Shown here: positions 1 through 5,781 of the stretch, piece after piece
Layout: each line of letters begins with the position of its first letter
Position numbering within the stretch: the stretch's first letter is position 1
DNA from: Planctomycetota bacterium
Lineage (GTDB): Bacteria > Planctomycetota > Planctomycetia > Pirellulales > Lacipirellulaceae
DNA: 6,043 bases
Assembly (NCBI GenBank): GCA_024278035.1
Contig: JAJRUA010000197.1
Coordinates: forward strand, 1 to 6,043
Direction of reading: 5' to 3'
Notes under the pieces: model-generated
Told to the model about the DNA's origin: nothing
Seen by the model: only the letters and a program-made list of their open reading frames with translations
Database searches by the model: none
Translations under genes and position numbers: made by a program

Positions 1-1140
1 CGAGGCAAGCACCGCGAGCGGGATTACAATCACGACGATCAGCGTCGAAGCCAAGTTCCGCAGGAAAATCAGCACAACAAGCCCTGCGAACAGTGCACCA
101 AGACCTGCCGCGACTGTCAGTCCATGGATGCTTTCTACCACAGGCCCCGACTGATCCATCGCCACCGACAGCACCAGCTTATCCATGCCCACATCGCCGG
201 CCCGTTCGTTTTTCAAATTCGCTAGGATATTGGCAAGATTCTCTTGGATTGTCTTGACGATCCTGATCGAGTTCTCCCCCGGCTGGCGATAGATGGGAAT
301 ATACGCCTTCCGTCCGCCGTTGATCCGTACGATGTTCGACTGAATCTGGGAGGCGTTTTCCACACGTCCGATATCGCTAATTCGGACCGGCACGCCATCT
401 ACGGTTTTGATAACCGAGTCGTTTAGATCTTCGATCGTCTCAGGGACGGCATTGGTAAAGAGCTGAAAATCTTGTTGCCCCACCTTCATGTTGCCGGCGG
501 GAATCAGCACGTTGTATTTTGAGAGCTGGTGCTGAACATCCATGAGCGTCAAGCCATAGGCTTCGAGCTTGCGCGGGTCCATGTAGGCATAGATGCGGCG
601 GAGCTTGCCCCCAAAGACGGCAGGCGAAATCACACCTCGGATCGATTGCAGCTTGTTACGCAGTTCGTAGTAGGCGATGTCGTAAAGCTGTTGCTCGTCC
701 ATCTCAGGACTGTCCACCACTACCAAACACAACGGCAACGAAGCGGTTGGGTCGATCGGCATCAGCATCGGAGGAATCGTGCCGGGCGGCAGGTAGAACA
801 TGTCGCTCATGGCATAGCTGGTCGTCTGAGCCATGGCCGTATCGAGCGAGATGCCCTCTCGAAAGAAGTTCTTGACGATGCAAACGCCGGTCATCGCTTT
901 GGCTTCTTGGTGCTCGATGCCGACCGATTGGCCGGTCCACCGCTGCATGCGGCTCATGATGTCTTTTTCCATAATCTCCGGCGGCATGCCGGGGTAGAAA
1001 GTGACAATCTGAACAGCCGAGGTCTCAAAGATAGGGAGCAAATCTTTGGGAATCTTCGGGTAGGTATAAAGCCCCAGCACCAAGATGGCCAAAGCCAACA
1101 CGACGACCAAGTACGGATTTTTGAGGACCGCGCGTGTCAT
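1..1140 (-). CDS. RND-superfamily efflux transporter permease, N-terminal part (runs off left edge)
   Basis: This is the inner-membrane proton-driven pump of an RND tripartite efflux system; its substrate cannot be told. The reading frame is open from the ATG at 1140 to position 1, giving 380 residues of a protein that is usually over 1000 long. Residues about 10-27 form TM1 (NPYLVVVLALAILVLG), followed by the short KIPKDLLP segment typical of the family. Next comes the periplasmic porter region, with PGMPPEIMEKDI near residue 50 and the LRNKLQSIRGV and YGLTLMDVQ stretches that match PN/PC subdomain motifs. TM2 lies at about 340-360 and ends in FLRNLASTLI, which begins TM3 and resembles the FLRSxRATLI region of AcrB. 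The ATG is placed correctly just before TM1, and the nearest upstream in-frame stop is near 1177. No clear Shine-Dalgarno precedes it. The catalytic Asp pair of TM4 is outside the window, so HAE and HME subfamilies cannot be separated. No adaptor (MFP) gene lies upstream within the window. Confidence 0.93.
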   Translation of the reverse strand, partial: MTRAVLKNPYLVVVLALAILVLGLYTYPKIPKDLLPIFETSAVQIVTFYPGMPPEIMEKDIMSRMQRWTGQSVGIEHQEAKAMTGVCIVKNFFREGISLDTAMAQTTSYAMSDMFYLPPGTIPPMLMPIDPTASLPLCLVVVDSPEMDEQQLYDIAYYELRNKLQSIRGVISPAVFGGKLRRIYAYMDPRKLEAYGLTLMDVQHQLSKYNVLIPAGNMKVGQQDFQLFTNAVPETIEDLNDSVIKTVDGVPVRISDIGRVENASQIQSNIVRINGGRKAYIPIYRQPGENSIRIVKTIQENLANILANLKNERAGDVGMDKLVLSVAMDQSGPVVESIHGLTVAAGLGALFAGLVVLIFLRNLASTLIVVIVIPLAVLAS

Positions 1141-1211
1141 GCAACCGTTTTGTAGAAGTGGGTAGATGTCCGTCTGCTAGCACCGCAAGATCGCAGGCGC
1201 AGCCGGAGCGA

Positions 1212-1263
1212 GTGGTAAATCCCTTACCACCGGATCGACCAGGGAGGGTCGCAAAGTTTACCA
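1212..1263 (-). promoter_or_regulatory. Competing short hairpins ahead of the RND pump gene
   Basis: A 7-bp hairpin (1212-1218 with 1224-1230, 5-nt loop) shares one arm with a longer-range 7-bp pairing (1213-1219 with 1257-1263). The two are mutually exclusive. The longer one could enclose a further 5-bp stem (1236-1240 with 1247-1251). On the minus-strand transcript this would sit about 70 nt before the pump start codon. The pairings are read directly from the bases. A regulatory role is only inference, and the segment could equally be part of a dispersed repeat. Confidence 0.3.
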
Positions 1264-1320
1264 AATCCCGAAAGCTGCCGCAGTCGCCCAAAGCCACCAT
1301 TCTTCCACTGGGAGGGTTCT

Positions 1321-1426
1321 AGGCGAGCGGTGCGGGCGTCAGCCCCCCGATCGTGCGGAGGAGCATGTCCCCATAGTCTGTGATCGCCCCCATTCATCGG
1401 GGGGCTGACGCCCGCACCGCTCGCCT
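1321..1426. repeat. Perfect 31-bp inverted repeat with 44-nt spacer, REP/BIME-like
   Basis: The arms at 1321-1351 and 1396-1426 are exact reverse complements over 31 bp. Each arm also contains its own small hairpin: GGGC-GTCA-GCCC at 1334-1345 and GGGC-TGAC-GCCC at 1402-1413. The repeat begins 5 nt after the stop codon of the phosphohexomutase gene and could stop or slow its transcription. No T-run follows on the minus strand, so it is not a textbook intrinsic terminator. Two inverted copies of a unit that itself folds resemble a pair of REP elements. I recall similar GC-rich 'gcgggcgtcagcccccc' sequences from planctomycete genomes, but cannot check this here. Confidence 0.85.
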
Positions 1427-1431
1427 GTTGA

Positions 1432-2781
1432 TTAGAGCTTGCTAAGGATTTGCCCAGCGGCTTCGCAAACGGCGACGGCGGCGGCCCGTTCGGGGGCCTC
1501 GGCAATGAGCCGAACGAGGGGCTCCGTGTTGCTTGCCCGAACCAACAGCCACTTTCGTTCGGCAGGCCAGTCGAGGCGGAGCCCGTCTTGGCGACTCACT
1601 TCGGCATCGCTGAAATGTTCTTGCAGAGCGTCGAGCGTGGCGGCCAAGCGGTCTGCTTCCAGGGCAACCTTGGTTTTATGGATCGCATAAGAAGGCAATT
1701 CGTCGGCCAATGTGGCAAGTGTCTCACCACGTTTTGCCATTGCGTCTAAGACCATCGCCATACCGACGAAGCTATCGCGGATCAGACCGACTGCCGGGTG
1801 GATCACGCCTCCCGCGCCTTCCCCCCCCAGCACGGCCCCATTGGCCAGCATGGCATCAACCACGTTCGCTTCGCCTACCGCCGACTGGTGGAACGCCACA
1901 CCGTATTTTTCCGCCAAGTCTTGCGTCACGCGACTGCTCGAACAGTTGCTAACGATGGGCCCCGGCGACTGACGCAACTGGTGGTCAACACAGAGGGCAA
2001 GCGTTAGCTCTTCGCCAATGTAGTGCCCCGCGTTGTCGATGATCGCCAGCCGGTCGGCATCGGGGTCTTGGCAGAAAACGGCATCGTACGCGCCGCCCGC
2101 CACTTGCTTGGTTACTTCCGCAAGATTCACCTCGGTCGGCTCGGGAGTATGGGCGAATTGACCGTTGGGGGTTTCGCCAAGCACCGTGACTTCGCAACCA
2201 AGCCGTTCGAGCAATTGCTTTCCCAGCACGGCACCCGAACCATGGTTGGCATCAAGCAACACCCGGAAACGCTTCGCGCGGATCCGCTCGCTATCGACGA
2301 TTGCTTCGACCAAGCGCAGGTGTTCGCCCGTGGTGTCGGCAAGGGTTTCCGCCGTTTTAATTTTGGTGTGATCGGCGTAGCCAATGTCACCCGAGAGGTA
2401 ACGGTCCTTCACTTCTTGGCCGATCGCGGCAGGAAGGACACGCCCCTCATTGCCTAGGAGCTTGATGCCGTTGTACTCTGCTGGGTTGTGGCTTGCCGAG
2501 ATTTGCACACCGCCGACGCACTGTTCGCTACGAACCAACACACCTGCTGTGGGAGTCGCCGCCACACCCGCATTCAGTGGCACGCGTCCAGCGGCGGCGA
2601 TACCTGCACATACAGCATCGGAGATCATTGGCCCTGTCGCGCGGCCATCGTGGGTAATCAGCACCCGCCCCTCGGGCAAAGCCCCTGCAAAAGCCGCTAC
2701 GAAGCGAGCGGCAACCTCCGGCGTGAGCGTCTCGCCAATGATGCCCCGAAGACCAGAAACACTAATAATCAGTTCCGACAT
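1432..2781 (-). CDS. glmM: Phosphohexomutase, probable phosphoglucosamine mutase (GlmM-like) or phosphomannomutase
   Basis: A cytoplasmic alpha-D-phosphohexomutase that moves phosphate between C6 and C1 of a hexose phosphate through a phosphoserine enzyme. The complete 449-residue protein has all four family motifs in order: the active-site loop ISASHNP at 94-100, with Ser97 as the phosphate carrier; the metal-binding loop DPDADR at 239-244; the sugar-specificity loop GEGAGG at 320-325; and the phosphate-binding loop RASNTEPLVR at 415-424. The N-terminal SGLRGIIGE is also typical. Length matches the family (about 450). The GEGxGGVI form of the specificity loop resembles the archaeal-type GlmM branch more than the usual bacterial GlmM, which favours glucosamine-6-phosphate for UDP-GlcNAc synthesis. 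Phosphomannomutase or phosphoglucomutase activity remains possible, so the symbol is tentative. The start is set by the conserved N-terminus; no clear ribosome-binding site is seen. The gene is divergent from apbE, and long inverted repeats lie on both sides. Confidence 0.93.
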   Translation of the reverse strand: MSELIISVSGLRGIIGETLTPEVAARFVAAFAGALPEGRVLITHDGRATGPMISDAVCAGIAAAGRVPLNAGVAATPTAGVLVRSEQCVGGVQISASHNPAEYNGIKLLGNEGRVLPAAIGQEVKDRYLSGDIGYADHTKIKTAETLADTTGEHLRLVEAIVDSERIRAKRFRVLLDANHGSGAVLGKQLLERLGCEVTVLGETPNGQFAHTPEPTEVNLAEVTKQVAGGAYDAVFCQDPDADRLAIIDNAGHYIGEELTLALCVDHQLRQSPGPIVSNCSSSRVTQDLAEKYGVAFHQSAVGEANVVDAMLANGAVLGGEGAGGVIHPAVGLIRDSFVGMAMVLDAMAKRGETLATLADELPSYAIHKTKVALEADRLAATLDALQEHFSDAEVSRQDGLRLDWPAERKWLLVRASNTEPLVRLIAEAPERAAAVAVCEAAGQILSKL

Positions 2782-2842
2782 TTTTTCTGCGTGTGGCTGG
2801 TGAGAATGGCTACGTTTTCAGGAGAGGCGTAAAAGCAGTTTC

Positions 2843-2905
2843 CTAGCCGCAGGCGGAAGCCGCGGTTCCCCCCCTCCTGGACCGCCGGCTTCCGCCTGCG
2901 GCTAG
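2843..2905. repeat. 20-bp perfect inverted repeat (imperfect to about 24 bp) in the divergent intergenic region
   Basis: The arms 2843-2862 and 2886-2905 are exact reverse complements. Pairing can continue with 2863-2866 and 2881-2884 across one bulged base, leaving a 14-nt loop rich in C. Each arm also holds its own small hairpin (CCGC-AG-GCGG). It lies between the divergent glmM-like and apbE genes, upstream of both, so it cannot be a terminator for either. That position and the internal folding fit a dispersed REP-like element. An operator for a dimeric regulator is a weaker alternative, since the arms are long and GC-rich. Confidence 0.8.
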
Positions 2906-2936
2906 AAAGGCCCCCCTGCACATAGGCTTGATGGGT

Positions 2937-2942
2937 TATAAT
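2937..2942 (+). promoter_or_regulatory. Probable -10 box of the apbE promoter (TATAAT)
   Basis: A perfect sigma-70 type TATAAT lies 8 nt before the apbE ATG. No good -35 box is visible: the best candidates, around 2915-2921, are poor matches. A start site the usual 6-8 nt downstream would fall at about 2949-2951, on or next to the ATG. The messenger would then be leaderless or nearly so, in agreement with the lack of a Shine-Dalgarno sequence. Only the sequence match supports this. Confidence 0.5.
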
Positions 2943-2950
2943 CTTAGGGT

Positions 2951-4045
2951 ATGGGCGATCAACAGCACAGCCGACGAGATTTCTTACGTGGCCGAGCCGC
3001 TCTGAAGGCAGTGGCGGAGACGGTCGAAACGGTACTGGATAAACAGCTCGGCGGGACGGCGTCGCCCGAAGCAGTGCGATCGGCCACCCAGGTGCTCACC
3101 CTCACGCGCCGGGCAATGGCATGTGAGTTCGAGATTCGTCTCAACACTTCACGTCAACAAAACGACACGGCTGCCGCGATGGCCGCTTTCGATTTAATCG
3201 AACGCCTTGAAGATCAACTCACCATTTATCGCGGAGAAAGTGAGCTGCTTGATCTGAACCGCCGAGCGGCGACGGAGCGGGTGCCGGTCGAGCAGCGGTT
3301 GTTCGGGTTGCTCGAACTTTGTGATCGGCTTCATACCGAGACGAACGGGGCGTTTGATCCGACGAGCGGACCGCTGTCCGACGTATGGGGGTTTTCTCGC
3401 CGCCAGGGAAGCGTACCAGAAGCAACCGATTTGCAGGTGGCTCGCCGACAGGTTGGTTGGAAAGGCGTTTCGCTTGACACTGCCGAGCGGACCGTGGCGT
3501 TCGACCGCGTTGGCCTCCAACTAAACGTCAACAGCATTGGCAAAGGATATGCCCTCGACCGTGCGGGAGAGTTGCTCCTCTCGCAAGGCGTCGCCAACTG
3601 GATCACCCACGGTGGCCAAAGCACGCTTCTTGCAAGAGGCTTTAACCGTGCGGCAGACGACGAAGCGGGGGGGCCGATCGATGGTTGGCTTGCCGGGATT
3701 CGCGACCCGATGCATCCAGAAAAACATCTTGCCAAAATCGTGCTGCGTGACGAAGCTCTGAGCACCTCGGGCGGAGGGACCCAATTTTTTGAGCACGAAG
3801 GGGAGCGGTACGGCCATGTGCTCGACCCCCGCACCGGTTGGCCCGCCAAGGGGCTTTATCAAGCGACGGCCATTGCCCCCACGGCAGCGGAGGCCGACGC
3901 CCTTTCCACAGCGTTCTACGTGCTGGGGGTAGAAGGAACCGCCGAGTTCTGCGAGCGCCGCCCCGACGTACGGGCCCTTTTGGTCGCTTGCTGGGAGCGG
4001 GACGGGAAGCAAAAAGTGATGTCACACAAGTTCAACTTCGTGTAA
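2951..4045 (+). CDS. apbE: FAD:protein FMN transferase (ApbE family) with an N-terminal twin-arginine motif
   Basis: ApbE enzymes use FAD to attach FMN covalently to a Thr of target proteins such as NqrB, NqrC or RnfG, usually outside the cytoplasmic membrane, with Mg2+. The 364-residue protein shows the family core: MACEFEIRL near residue 56, NSIGKGYALD with K198-G199-Y200 and D203, the HGGQSTLLARG glycine segment, ALSTSGGG, then H289-V-L-D292-P-R-T-G296 and the C-terminal A315-D316-A-L-S-T320 that contributes metal ligands. The N-terminus SRRDFLRGRAAL has Arg8-Arg9 as in a Tat signal. It lacks a clear hydrophobic stretch or signal-peptidase site; the following residues (GRAALKAVAETVETVLDKQL) are charged and look helical, so export is uncertain. 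No flavinylation target, Rnf or Nqr gene is present in the window. The start is the only good ATG next to the twin-arginine motif. A convergent J-protein gene lies 134 bp downstream. Confidence 0.95.
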   Translation: MGDQQHSRRDFLRGRAALKAVAETVETVLDKQLGGTASPEAVRSATQVLTLTRRAMACEFEIRLNTSRQQNDTAAAMAAFDLIERLEDQLTIYRGESELLDLNRRAATERVPVEQRLFGLLELCDRLHTETNGAFDPTSGPLSDVWGFSRRQGSVPEATDLQVARRQVGWKGVSLDTAERTVAFDRVGLQLNVNSIGKGYALDRAGELLLSQGVANWITHGGQSTLLARGFNRAADDEAGGPIDGWLAGIRDPMHPEKHLAKIVLRDEALSTSGGGTQFFEHEGERYGHVLDPRTGWPAKGLYQATAIAPTAAEADALSTAFYVLGVEGTAEFCERRPDVRALLVACWERDGKQKVMSHKFNFV

Positions 4046-4120
4046 CCGTTCACGATGAAAGCCCTGTTCCTTAGCGGTTTCTTTTTACGGGGAGCTGTGA
4101 ACGGTTACCTTTTTTCTTCT
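4042..4120 (+). terminator. Probable apbE terminator: 12-bp inverted repeat followed by a T-rich tract
   Basis: The arms 4042-4053 and 4097-4108 are exact 12-bp reverse complements (GTAACCGTTCAC and its complement). The T-rich run at 4110-4122 follows directly on the plus strand. The apbE stop codon (4043-4045) lies inside the left arm. The 43-nt loop is long for an intrinsic terminator, and only weak pairing is visible inside it. No T-run follows on the minus strand, so it should act for apbE rather than for the converging J-protein gene. Confidence 0.6.
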
Positions 4121-4147
4121 TTGTGCCCTTCGTGGCTTCGTGGTTCC
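4117..4147. repeat. Low-complexity 'CTTCGTGG' repeat between convergent genes
   Basis: The octamer CTTCGTGG occurs twice in tandem (4128-4135 and 4136-4143), preceded by the related CTTTGTGCC. Read on the minus strand this gives CCACGAAG units, translating as NHEATKGTK. I recall closely similar 'cacgaaggcacgaag' tracts between genes of many unrelated bacteria. The match to a dispersed family is from memory and unchecked. The open frame over it (4071-4256, minus) is therefore not treated as a gene. Confidence 0.55.
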
Positions 4148-4179
4148 GTCCTTTCGTCGTTCCTTTCATGGTTGAAAAA

Positions 4180-5145
4180 TTACCATCGTAGGTCTTCTCG
4201 GGGGGATTGCTTGTAATGGCCAGAAATCTCAGCAAGCGTTTTTTGATCTTCTTCACTTAACGACGCGGGAAGGACGACCTGAACTTCGGCCAGCAGATCG
4301 CCCGGTGGTTTGCCTGTGGGTTGGACGCCATGCCCTTTGACTCGCAGCTTCGCCCCGCTCGACGTGCCGGGGGGAATCGTTAACGCGATTACGCCTTGCG
4401 GGGTTGGCAAGTCGATTTTCGCCCCCTGGGCTGCCTCGGCCAGCGTGACGGGCACCGTGATCTCTAGCCGCGTTCCGTTACGGCGAAATTGTGGATGGGG
4501 AGAGACATGCACCGTGAGCAGAATATCGCCGCTCTCGCCACCACGTGCGCTCGGGTTCCCTTGTCCGCGTAAGCGTATGGTTTGACCCTCCTCCATGCCG
4601 GCAGGAATTTTAACGGTAACCGTCTCTTGCTTGCCGCTGGCTCGCCGAAGATTGAGCGACGCCTCGCCACCGCTTACCGCCGTCCGGAAAGGGACCGTGA
4701 TTTCATGACGAATGTCGGAGCCGCGCGGAGGACCGGCTTGACCTCGTGGCGCCCCACCAGCCCCGCCGAATTGCTTGAACAAATCGGCAAAGCCGCCGCC
4801 AGCCGCTCCGCCAGTTCCTCCGCCGAACAGGTCATTGATATCAAAATCGAATTGCCCGCCGCCCCCTCCCGGCCTGGCTCCTCCGCCTGGCCAACCCGCT
4901 CTGCCGTCGGGCCCCCCTTGCATGCCCTCAAACGCGGGGCCAAAACGATCGTACTGTTCACGCTTCTTGGGATCGCTAAGGACCTCGAACGCCGACTGGA
5001 CTTCGAGAAATCGTTGCTTCGCCACCGCGTCGTCAGGGTTCTTGTCAGGATGATGCTTCAGCACCAGATCGCGGTGCGCCTTGCTGATCTCATCAGCCGA
5101 CGCCGTACGCGAAACTCCCAGAATGTCGTAGTAATCTTCAGCCAT
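4180..5145 (-). CDS. cbpA: DnaJ-family co-chaperone, class B (CbpA-like), without zinc finger
   Basis: A cytoplasmic J-domain protein that would stimulate the ATPase of DnaK and pass it unfolded clients; E. coli CbpA also binds curved DNA. The protein is 321 residues (CbpA about 306). The J domain covers about 4-69, starting [13 protein letters not shown], with the essential HPD at 32-34 and the helix IV segment [14 protein letters not shown] long Gly-rich linker at about 74-143 contains two DLF-type motifs (DINDLFGG at 102-109 and ADLFKQFGG at 120-128). The two beta-rich C-terminal substrate-binding domains occupy about 144-305, with [12 protein letters not shown] and [11 protein letters not shown] as their signatures. 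No CxxCxGxG units exist, so this is not a class A DnaJ. The ATG at 5145 is chosen because MAEDYY is the conserved family start. The frame stays open 32 codons further upstream, but that part is Cys- and Pro-rich and unlike any J protein. No Shine-Dalgarno, no CIRCE operator and no cbpM, dnaK or grpE neighbour is visible. Confidence 0.94.
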   Translation of the reverse strand: MAEDYYDILGVSRTASADEISKAHRDLVLKHHPDKNPDDAVAKQRFLEVQSAFEVLSDPKKREQYDRFGPAFEGMQGGPDGRAGWPGGGARPGGGGGQFDFDINDLFGGGTGGAAGGGFADLFKQFGGAGGAPRGQAGPPRGSDIRHEITVPFRTAVSGGEASLNLRRASGKQETVTVKIPAGMEEGQTIRLRGQGNPSARGGESGDILLTVHVSPHPQFRRNGTRLEITVPVTLAEAAQGAKIDLPTPQGVIALTIPPGTSSGAKLRVKGHGVQPTGKPPGDLLAEVQVVLPASLSEEDQKTLAEISGHYKQSPREDLRW

Positions 5146-5781
5146 TGGGTGACACGTGGAAATAGAGAGGGTTAAACAAGGCAGACAGTCTACCCTCACA
5201 GGGCGCAAACAACACGGTAGGCCACCAATTCCCCCTAACAACCCGTTGATTTACCCACATTCCGGCGGTCATTCCAAAAGCACAAGTTGGATTTACGGGA
5301 AACGTGAGTTGGTGATGGAGTGAACGTCGGAGTGGATTCTCCCGAGCGACAAGCGGCCTGGTGAGAAGTCAGGCAAGTTGCACAAGCGTAGCAAAATCGC
5401 AGTTCCCTCGTAAGGATTCGGGTGTGCCGAAACCGAACAGCTTGCGCATTACGAGCCCCGAGCTGTGCGTCATCGCGGCGATCCGGTCAAGCGACCTGCA
5501 AAGTCAAGGAATGCCGAAGGCAATTAAGGCGATAGGGAGATATTGGGGATGGGGGAGAAGGGGAAGTTGGCCCACAGAAGCAAGGCTCCTGAGGTTGGAA
5601 TTATTTTAGGCGCCGTGTTGGGAACCCCTCACAAAAACGAGCAGAAAACCGTTCTTCCCAGCTTCCGAAGAAAGCCCTTGCAAGGAAGCGATAATCTTAC
5701 CCGACGGCCCCCCCCTCACCTCCTAAAATCCTTCTCCGGAAACGACTTTGCAATTTTCCTGGGCGATCCGATGCCGTTTCT
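5146..5781. other. 636-bp stretch with no supportable gene
   Basis: This region separates the J-protein gene from the transposase remnant. The first 150 bp or so should hold the J-protein promoter, but I see no convincing -35/-10 pair. Open frames here are short and overlapping and resemble no family I know. One short minus-strand frame (5369-5473, 34 codons, beginning MTHSSGLVMRKLFGFG) resembles spurious translations I recall from planctomycete intergenic repeats; this is from memory. A run of eight C residues lies at 5708-5715. The part next to 5781 may contain further decayed insertion-sequence DNA, but I could not read transposase motifs in it. Confidence 0.5.

Noticed and set aside
529..1155. 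A 208-codon open frame on the plus strand
   Set aside because: It lies antisense to the RND pump frame, whose protein has clear family motifs. The antisense product is His/Arg-rich and resembles nothing known.
2843..2905. The inverted repeat as a transcription terminator
   Set aside because: Both flanking genes start here and read outwards, and no T-run follows either arm.
4071..4256. A 61-codon minus-strand frame overlapping the end of the J-protein gene
   Set aside because: It covers the CTTCGTGG tract and the terminator hairpin, is very Lys-rich, and overlaps the real coding end in another frame.
5146..5241. A 32-residue N-terminal extension of the J-domain protein
   Set aside because: The frame is open to an ATG at 5241, but the family starts at [10 protein letters not shown]. 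The extension is Cys- and Pro-rich and lacks any J-protein similarity.
5301..5560. A possible group II intron or reverse-transcriptase fragment
   Set aside because: I looked for intron boundary sequences, a domain V hairpin and reverse-transcriptase motifs in the six frames and found none that I can support.
5361..5609. An 82-codon plus-strand frame starting at GTG
   Set aside because: It has no ribosome-binding site, no recognisable domain, and lies in a region that appears to be non-coding or repeat-derived.
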